Shown here piece after piece: positions 57,002-64,000 of a stretch of 64,000 nt of DNA. The DNA comes from Branchiostoma belcheri (Eukaryota > Chordata > Leptocardii > Amphioxiformes > Branchiostomatidae): positions 436,138 to 500,137 of the forward strand of contig NW_017803246.1 in NCBI RefSeq assembly GCF_001625305.1. Direction: 5' to 3'. A program made the translations under genes and the position numbers. Every line of letters begins with the position of its first letter. Position 1 is the stretch's first letter. The notes beneath the pieces were generated by a model. It was not told the DNA's origin, did not search any database, and saw only the letters and a list, made by a program, of their open reading frames with translations.

Positions 57002-60000
57002 ATGGCGTCCGCGGCGGTGCCTGGACTCGACGGGGTGGATTTTCCGGAGGAGCTTCGCTGCCCGGTGTGTTTGGACGTCTTCTCGGAGCCTCTGTTCCTC
57101 CCCTGCTGTCACAACCTGTGTAGGGAGTGCGTCCGGGGTCTGATCGAGTCCCGTGGAGGCACGGCCTACGGCGTCCACATGTTCCCGTGCCCGGAGTGCC
57201 GCTACGATGTCGTCGTTCGCTCCGTGGACTCTCTCCAGCGCAACCTCGTACTCCAGCAAATGGTGGATCGGTGTAAGCAAGGGACGCTAGCCGCACAGTC
57301 CTCGGGGGCAAACGCGAGGGGCCCCGAAGCGCCGACCTGCCAGGACCACGCCGACGAAGCGCTGGAGTTGAAGATGTTTTGCGACCCCTGCGAGAGGCCT
57401 GTCTGCTACAAGTGCATGGCGTATGACCACAAGAACCACACCCTCCTGCAACTGGAAGACGCCTGGTCAAGACGAAAGGTAACGTCGAATTGAGGATTGT
57501 TTTATACCTTAAGGAACAGAAGTTCATTAAGACGCGGTAAAACTAAACCCACCGCACTTATCGAAAAGAGTAGGGGACCTTCCCGGTGTGAGTGGTTCAA
57601 ACCTTACAGTTTGGTCTCGGGGTTGACATCTTTGAAAAGGTGATGGTCACCTGTTATGTCAATCCTTCCACAAATGTGGTAAATCTTCATAAATAAACTG
57701 TCCAACTTATTCCGTCTTGCCATTACCTACTTACCTAATCCCTTGACCCCCTCTTGTCATTACACAGCGTCAAACCTCCAATTTCAAGACTTTTTCCTGG
57801 GAGATTAAGTTATGCCGTACGATATTTTTGTTTTTGACATCTGCTTAGAGATTACCGCAAGCGTGTTCTTTCTGTAATATTTGCTATGTACAGTGTACAT
57901 GTATATTTATTAGTTCTTGTAGAATGGTAGACCTTCAAACGAAGGTCATAACACGATAGTTCACAAAGCTGGACACTTGTTTTGAAGATTAGGTACTTAT
58001 CGCCCTTGTCAGCTGACTTAATATTTACCTCCTTTTTTCTTTAAGGACGCATTCTTAAGGAACATCGAGATGTTGAGAACAAAGACGGAGAGTGTGGAGA
58101 ACTTTGTGGAGAAGTTACGGGTCATCAGTGAAAGGGTAGAGGTGAGTTCAGCACACAAGTGTGGTGGGGACATTTTTATTTGGGGTAGACAATCTTAGCA
58201 TTAGGAAAACATTTCAAATGCGGTAAAATTGGCCCCTAGTTAGGATGCTCCCATCACGACCTCCAACGTTTTTTTTAAGTAGTAAGAAGAGAATGCAAAT
58301 AGTAGTACTGTTATATTGTATGTACGTATTTCATGTAAGAGTACTCCAGGAAGAGTGGTGATTCCTTAATAAACAAACAAACAAACCCGGGTTCCGAGCC
58401 CGCCTGCCAGGCAAGTCACTGAACAAATCAGCCAAGCTTTAAGGTAAAAATAACTTTCAGAAGAAAAACCCAAAACTTTCCGAAAGAGTGCAACCAAAGC
58501 TACCTTACCAACTCCCTTAGGAGACTCAAACGCCACTCAAGATAGTCACAGCAAACGTCACGGTATTAAGTTTATTGGGCAAATATCATGCCTCATACAT
58601 GTATAAACAAAGGTCATGCAACAAGTCGTTTTGCAAAGAAATCACACTACATACCGATCAACTTAAAAGGTGATTTTAGCCCAAAATCCGAGAACTGTAC
58701 AGGTAAACACCTGTTCCTGGCCGGTAGTTTCCGGGGTATAATTTTGTCACCTTTTGGATCGTAAAACGCATGTTGATTGTTATCTGGTCGTTCGCCTAGT
58801 GTCATTTTATGCATGGTTCCTTTCAGTAGGCTTTTATGTGCATTTTTTTTTCGATACTGTTCGAGACAAAAGGTTGTTTGAGACGTACTCTGGATCCAGA
58901 ACTGCATCTAAAACTTTTCGTGCCACTGTAGTAACACTCGCTGGCGTTTACTATTGCTGGCTTTAAATTTAGTGATAATGAAGTTTTCTCACTAGAAACT
59001 GCAAACTGCGGCATAGAAAATAGATAAATTTGCAACAAAAACAAAACTCAACATCTTTATCATTCAGATTTAACCTAAAACCCCGTCTTGTAGTTCAGTT
59101 TTAATCGTTAGTCTGAGTCTGAGAGTTCTAAAGTATGTGAGTCAAATGGGGATATTTTGGCGACGCCTTAGTGGCGGAGCCTTTTATGATAACATGGTTA
59201 TTCATGGACTAATGGAAAACCAAGTCATGTCATTTTGTGCACGTTTTCAAGAGTTCAGCAATGAAAGTAATGAAACACTAGAAAGGTAACATTTGCAAAG
59301 CAAATGCATATTAAAGGTTTCCCTTTGCATACGGTCTAATCAAGCACATTCATATATATATGGTGACAGAAGTCTAAATCCCTCCTGCTATAAAATTGCA
59401 ACATTATGTATCCCAACACCAGTTACCATGGTGAGAGACGTCTGGCCCGGGTCATTGACCTTATATGTTTGGAGAAGAGGAAACTGAGCAAAAACAATAT
59501 GTTTTCCTTCGGTAAACATAATGATCAAGTCGCCATTTTGATTACAGACAAACGCATCGCAGCGGAAGCACATGGTGACGGAGGGTTGCGATGCGCTCAT
59601 CTCCGTCATCCAGCAGCGGAAGAAGGCCCTGCTGGACGAAATCTCGCGAGAGGAGGACGAGAGGCGGGAAAGTCTGGACCAGCAGATGACCAGCTGTACC
59701 CAGGAGCTGGACAAGGTCAAGGAAGTCTTAGACACAGCTCAGGAACTACTTGAGAAAGGAGCCCCAGCAAAATGTCTTCAGGTACGCTCCTTAGTCCTTA
59801 CAATTAAGAAGAAGAAAGGTGCTTTCGCTGACTTTATGAAAGATGCATAAATGTTACGTTTCAAATGAAAACGTGAGGGTAAAATTGTAAAGACAGTATA
59901 TTTTCATCTACTGTAAATTTCTATTGATTGATTGTTTTAAATTCATATGAAACATACCTGCATTAGAAATTTCATACACACAATACACAATGATATAACG

Positions 60001-61992
60001 AATTTGTTTCATTGCATTTTGATCTCCGAATTCCACGCTTCCACGCTAGACTGCAAAGACACTTAAGGACCGGTGAGTAAATTCTTCGAATTCCTTTTTC
60101 ACATCAAGTTGCGTGGAGGTGTCTATAACTTGTGACTGCTAACAAGTTGTACTTACTGTAGTCGTTTTCTGTAGTAGTTGTTGGTTAGTTGGTTAGTTTC
60201 GAAACAAATATAAGTGAGAGAGAGATAGCGATAAAGAGAGACAGACAGAGACAGACAGAAAGAGGCAAAGTGACAGAGAGAGAGAAAAAAGAGACAGACA
60301 GACAGACACACACACACACAGCGATTTTTGGGATCTATGCTTGTTTTACAGCATCCTTATCATTTGCGCTTTCCTAACCGTACCTTGTCGCTTGTGCCGT
60401 CAGAGTGAGAGGTCACGCCATGGACCAGTTGTCGCTGTACCCCGTCACCAGTGAGCACCTGACGCCGCTGGACTTTGACGTGTCCCAGTACATCGACTCG
60501 CTCATCAGACTCGACTTCCAGAGAGGTAAGTCAATCAGGATGATGTTCAAACTTTCTTTTCTTTCACAGACAGAATGCTACTCAAAGATTAGCTACCTGA
60601 GCAGACCTGGTACCGATCGGCGTTTGTTTCCATGCATCTTCTAGGCGGCAAAACCCAGCTTTCCTTGTAAAAGAAAGCTGCAAATTAGCACTTATTGAAC
60701 CAAATGCCGGCCACCATGCATCAGACCTGCTCTGGGTCTACATGTAGGAGGCTACTCGAAGACGATGAAATGTAAAAACCTTAGCTGTATAAAATGCATA
60801 GGTGGATTTGCTTTTGTACGATACTGTATTGGTGGAAGTTAGCTCTTAAGCTTGCTAGTTATCTTCGCCAAGAATGTTTTCCGTGGTGTGTGTGTGTGTG
60901 TGTGTGCACGATAACTCGTGAAGAATATTAAAGCTGGATTGTCTTACTTGATATCTGGTATGTGGGTAGGCCTTGATGAGACCTGTAAATGAATAGATTG
61001 TTGGCACCCCTGTGGCTTGTTTCGTTACAAAACTGTTCTTGTTAAAAGCTGGTTTAATCTCCCTTCACAGGTAGTCCGGAGCCGGAAGTTGTGGAGGAAG
61101 AAAGTCAGCGCCAGTCGTTAGCGCAGAGGCTGCCGGGATTCTTCAAGCGGAAGAGTAGAAAAGGTGACAAATGCACACATACAAAAACAGGGCCAAGGGC
61201 GTGGTGCTATTATTAGCAAATAGTCCATTTACTCACCCACCAATTCATTAATCCATTCATAGAAAAACTACCATCAAAATCAAATAATCTTCGTATTATA
61301 GAAGAAGTAGATAATTTCATCTTTTACTACTGCCTGCAAAGAATGAGTCAAACCCAGCAAATCCAGCTCAATACATATTAGCATACTGTAGGAACTAATT
61401 CTTGATAACACTGTATTCGTCATCATGAACTTGCAATTAGCCCTAATTGGGGCATTTGTTTGTACTTATGATCTCATTCATGCATTGACTTACTAGTACT
61501 GTTTAAAGGTGTGGGGACGCAGTTTGAGTTGGACCCGAAGACGGCGCACAAGTACATCCGACTGTCGAACAACAACAGCACGATGAGTTACGACCCCGAC
61601 AGTCTCCCGACTCGCCGCACGTTCGACACGCCCAACCGCTTCAGTAAACACACCATCGCCGTGGGGGACGTCAGCGTGTCCAGTGGGATTCACTACTGGG
61701 AGGTGTGTGTGTCTCACTCTCTCTCTCTCTGTCTCTCATTCTCTCTCTCTGTCTCTAATTCTCTATCTCTCTCTCACTCACTCACTCACTCACTCACTCA
61801 GTCTCCCTCAGCAAACACAGCATCACGCACCATGGGGGACGTCAGCGTCAGCAGCGGCATTCACTACTGGCAGGTGAGAGAGGGGGGGAGTGAGAGAGGG
61901 AAGAGAGAGAGAGAGGGGAGAGAGAGAGAGGGGAGAGAGAGAGAGAGACAGGGAGAGAGAAAGAAAGAAAAAGAGTGTGTGTTGTGTGTACA

Positions 61993-62040
<48 letters not shown>

Positions 62041-62044
62041 GACA

Positions 62045-62092
<48 letters not shown>

Positions 62093-63713
62093 GTGCGTGT
62101 GTTCAGATTACAGAGCACTAATTTCCAAGATATGTCGACACTTAGCTCAAAAACAATCTGTACACCCATTCTGTCCCTGGTGCTGAATACACCATCCACA
62201 CAAACATTCAGCACGTGCGCAGTGTTGCTCAGTAGAATATCTACGCATATCTGTCCATAGAATATCTACGCATATCTTTCCTTGGTGCTGAACACACCAT
62301 CCACACACATAAACATACAGTGCAGTGTTGAAAGAAAGTTGAAGTCTGAAACAGGGACTTTCCCGATCTTTTACAGGTGGACGTGTCTCGGAGCATCTTC
62401 TACCGGGTGGGCGTGGCGTCCGACAAGTTCCCGCGAGATCACGCGCTGGGCGAGAATGAGACTTCGTGGTGCGTGGACCGGTACCTGCACGAGTACTCCG
62501 CGCTGCATGCCGGGACGGTGGTGCAGCTCTCTCTGCCTCCGGTACAGAACAGGTACAGTATATTGGGTAGATAAGACTAGATAAGACCTATGTCCATGCA
62601 GGGAAAAGTACGATGAGAAGGTCTAAAACATGGCTTCAGACTTTTCCTTATTTCATTGAAGAGGTTCATCAGTCACGTAGAATTAACAGTTAGTAGAAAT
62701 TCTTCAATCAGTGACTGTATTTTTGTAAGGTAGATTACGTACCTCCAAATTTTCGGTGTCGACTGTACACCTTTCTCAAGGAGTGACCTAGTCTCCGCGC
62801 TTAGCCAACATGAACTCAAAGCGGGACATAGGGTCACAAACGGCCCTATTTTGGACATTGTTAAGATTATAGACCAGGAATCCCGGAAGTCACATAGAAA
62901 GATTAAGGAAGCGGTCCATATCCAGTTGGAACGTGCCGGGATGAATCGCAACGAAGGTTGGGAGCTGCCCAAGTCCTACCTACCCCTACTCCGCAAGGAG
63001 GCGGGGGAGGTCAGAAGATCCACACAAGTCTCGACCTAGTCTCGTGTTGCGCGAGACTAGGTCACTCCTTGAGAAAGGTGTACAGTCGACACCGAAAATT
63101 TGGAGGTACGTAATCTACCTTACAAAAATACAGTCACTGATTGAAGAATTTTTACTAACTTTCCTTATTTCAATGTTTAAAAAAACTTTTCCACAAGAAA
63201 GTGACAAGTTTATACCCACGCAAAGGAAAAAAAAGCTGAAATTAGTAAATTAAACAAAACCTAGCTACCGTTGACCCCAATATCTCATCTATCCAACCGC
63301 TCATCGAACAACTCACATCTGTCCCTACACGCACCATTCACACAAACATACAGGGTGATTGTACACAACCCAATCTGTACACAAACCTGTCCATGGTGCT
63401 GAACACACCATCTACACAGACATACAGGGCACTGTACCGCAACATAGCGTAGTTACGGACTTCAATGCATTTCGTCGGTGTATATCAATAAATAAATAAA
63501 TAAATACCGCTTAATTCCCCATGCAGAGTGGGCGTGTTGCTGAACTACACCGGCGGCACCCTGTCCTTCTACAACCCGATGAAAAAGGAGCACATCTACA
63601 CCTTCCACGCGAAGTTCCAGGACCCGGTCCGCCCGGCATTCGACGTCGGGAAGGGGGAAGTGACGGTGTACACAGGGCTGGCGTTACCAACCTACGTCTG
63701 CAAGGGGAGCTAG
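57002..63713 (+). CDS. TRIM-type E3 ubiquitin ligase: RING, B-box, coiled coil, COS-like, SPRY
   Basis: Probable E3 ubiquitin ligase. Exons 57002-57478, 58046-58141, 59548-59781, 60050-60072, 60404-60525, 61071-61163, 61509-61702, 62377-62552 and 63527-63713 give 533 residues with consistent phases. RING is residues about 19-70 (CPVC, CCHNLCREC, CPEC: C3HC4). A single B-box2 is near 115-155 (CQDH, CDPC, CYKC, then two histidines). Exons 2-3 are coiled coil. Exon 4 is a 23-bp microexon (TAKTLKDR), as found at this spot in many TRIM genes. Exon 5 (LDFDVSQYIDSLIRLDF) resembles the COS box of the MID/TRIM36/FSD group, which targets microtubules. Exons 7-9 form the B30.2/SPRY domain (FELDPKTAH, SSGIHYWEV, VGVLLNY, LSFYN). 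There is no FN3 domain between COS and SPRY, where group C-I members have one. The start ATG has a good context (CCAACATGG). Confidence 0.88.
60050..60072 (+). CDS. 23-bp microexon of the TRIM-like gene
   Basis: Acceptor cacgctag, then 23 bp encoding TAKTLKD plus two bases of an arginine codon, then donor gtgagt. It is needed to reconcile phase 0 at the end of exon 3 (59781) with phase 2 at the start of exon 5 (60404). A 23-bp exon between the coiled coil and the next domain is a recurrent trait of TRIM genes. Confidence 0.8.
60190..60325. repeat. (GAGA)n / (CA)n simple repeat
   Basis: AGAGAGAGATAG, ACAGACAGAGAC and CACACACAC runs in TRIM intron 4. Confidence 0.85.
61710..62100. repeat. Microsatellite block (TC)n, (GA)n, (GT)n around an exon ghost
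   Basis: CT-rich, GA-rich and GT-rich runs follow each other in TRIM intron 7. At 61812-61873 a 62-bp copy of the exon 7 end (GGGGGACGTCAGCGTCAGCA and CACTACTGGCAG) keeps acceptor- and donor-like ends. Confidence 0.85.
62690..63163. mobile_element. Penelope-like element fragment between inverted arms
   Basis: Arms of about 105 bp (62690-62796 and 63055-63163) pair through AAATTTTCGGTGTCGACTGT and ACAGTCGACACCGAAAATTT. Between them a + frame reads SALSQHELKAGHRV, DIVKIIDQESRKSHRKIKEA and MNRNEGWELPKSYLPLL. This is the text downstream of the GIY-YIG catalytic core in Penelope-like retroelements (H-x5-H, VKI-D-E, KEAIHI, LN-R-D-G). Inverted terminal copies are common in that class. Confidence 0.75.
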
Positions 63714-63739
63714 AAGTAGAATATTGGGGGGCCTGCAGT

Positions 63740-63871
63740 AGCCTGTACCAGGCTTCGGGAGGCGGCTGGAAAGAGTAGAAATCGACCAAATAGAGAGATA
63801 CGTAGCATGCCGAGGGAGTTGGTCTGCTGGAGAGAACAGTGTGCTGCACTCCTCTGGCATGCTATCTCTCT
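63740..63871. mobile_element. Truncated foldback MITE of the 55266 family
   Basis: TACCAGGCTTCGGGAGGCGG, CTGGAAAGAGTAGAAATCG and TAGAGAGAT match the 55266 element; the second arm stops after GGCATGCTATCTCTCTA. It sits between the TRIM stop codon and a duplicated exon end. Confidence 0.8.
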
Positions 63872-63872
63872 A

Positions 63873-63937
63873 GGAAGGGAGAAGTAACGGTGTACACTGG
63901 GCTCGCGCTACCAACCTACGTCTGCAAAGGAAGCTAG
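63873..63937 (+). repeat. Duplicate of the last coding bases of the TRIM-like gene
   Basis: GGAAGGGAGAAGTAACGGTG and CCAACCTACGTCTGCAAAGG then AGCTAG repeat 63649-63713 with mostly third-position changes (GTG to GTA, GGG to GGA), encoding the same tail TYVCKGS. Confidence 0.9.
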
Positions 63938-64000
63938 AATGGACGATCGGCTAAAGACTTTAATTTCACATGGCTATAGGTTTAAATATAAGAATAATTT

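Larger units (their letters stand above)
63714..64000 (+). other. 3' flank of TRIM-like gene with MITE and duplicated exon end
   Basis: Holds a truncated foldback MITE (63740-63871) and a second copy of the last 65 bp of the coding sequence with its own TAG (63873-63937). No polyadenylation signal is clear before the window ends. Confidence 0.6.

Noticed and set aside
56889..57527. 212-residue minus-strand ORF
   Set aside because: It is the GC-rich shadow of TRIM exon 1; the + strand has the RING and B-box.
61511..62260. 249-residue ORF extending TRIM exon 7
   Set aside because: The SPRY domain continues at 62377 after a GT donor at 61703; the extension is microsatellite translation.

Overview
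The window is animal nuclear DNA. Genes are split into many short exons with GT-AG introns of about 200-900 bp, and the introns are full of SINE, LINE, MITE and minisatellite debris. Gene content, small introns and repeat style fit an invertebrate deuterostome, most likely a cephalochordate (amphioxus, Branchiostoma). The species call is inference; the gene calls rest on exon chains that stay in frame.

Layout: (1) 1-330 is the 3' end of a non-LTR retrotransposon. (2) 426-42993 (+) is the last 62 coding exons of an axonemal dynein heavy chain that I identify as DNAH10 (inner-arm dynein f/I1). They give 3,549 codons plus a stop without one phase conflict, covering the distal tail, linker, AAA1-AAA6, stalk and C-terminus; roughly the first 900 residues lie off the left edge. 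(3) 44649-54897 (-) is a complete 16-exon NDC1 gene (transmembrane nucleoporin, 561 aa), tail-to-tail with DNAH10. (4) 57002-63713 (+) is a complete nine-exon TRIM-type E3 ligase gene (533 aa: RING, B-box, coiled coil, COS-like segment, B30.2/SPRY), head-to-head with NDC1 across about 2.1 kb. The three genes have no obvious shared pathway: one is ciliary, one nuclear-pore, one probably microtubule-associated ubiquitin ligase.

The most unusual feature is a set of half-exon ghosts. At about 15 places in all three genes an intron carries one to four partial copies of the neighbouring exon. Copies of an exon's 5' half, with its acceptor, lie upstream of the intact exon; copies of the 3' half, with its donor, lie downstream. 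This is what tandem duplications with one breakpoint inside an exon would leave. Other items are two GC-AG introns in DNAH10, a 715-bp TIR element with a perfect 9-bp target duplication carrying a helicase-like ORF start, a PIF/Harbinger-type MITE, a Penelope-like fragment between long inverted arms, and a 50-bp minisatellite that supplies a splice donor of NDC1.
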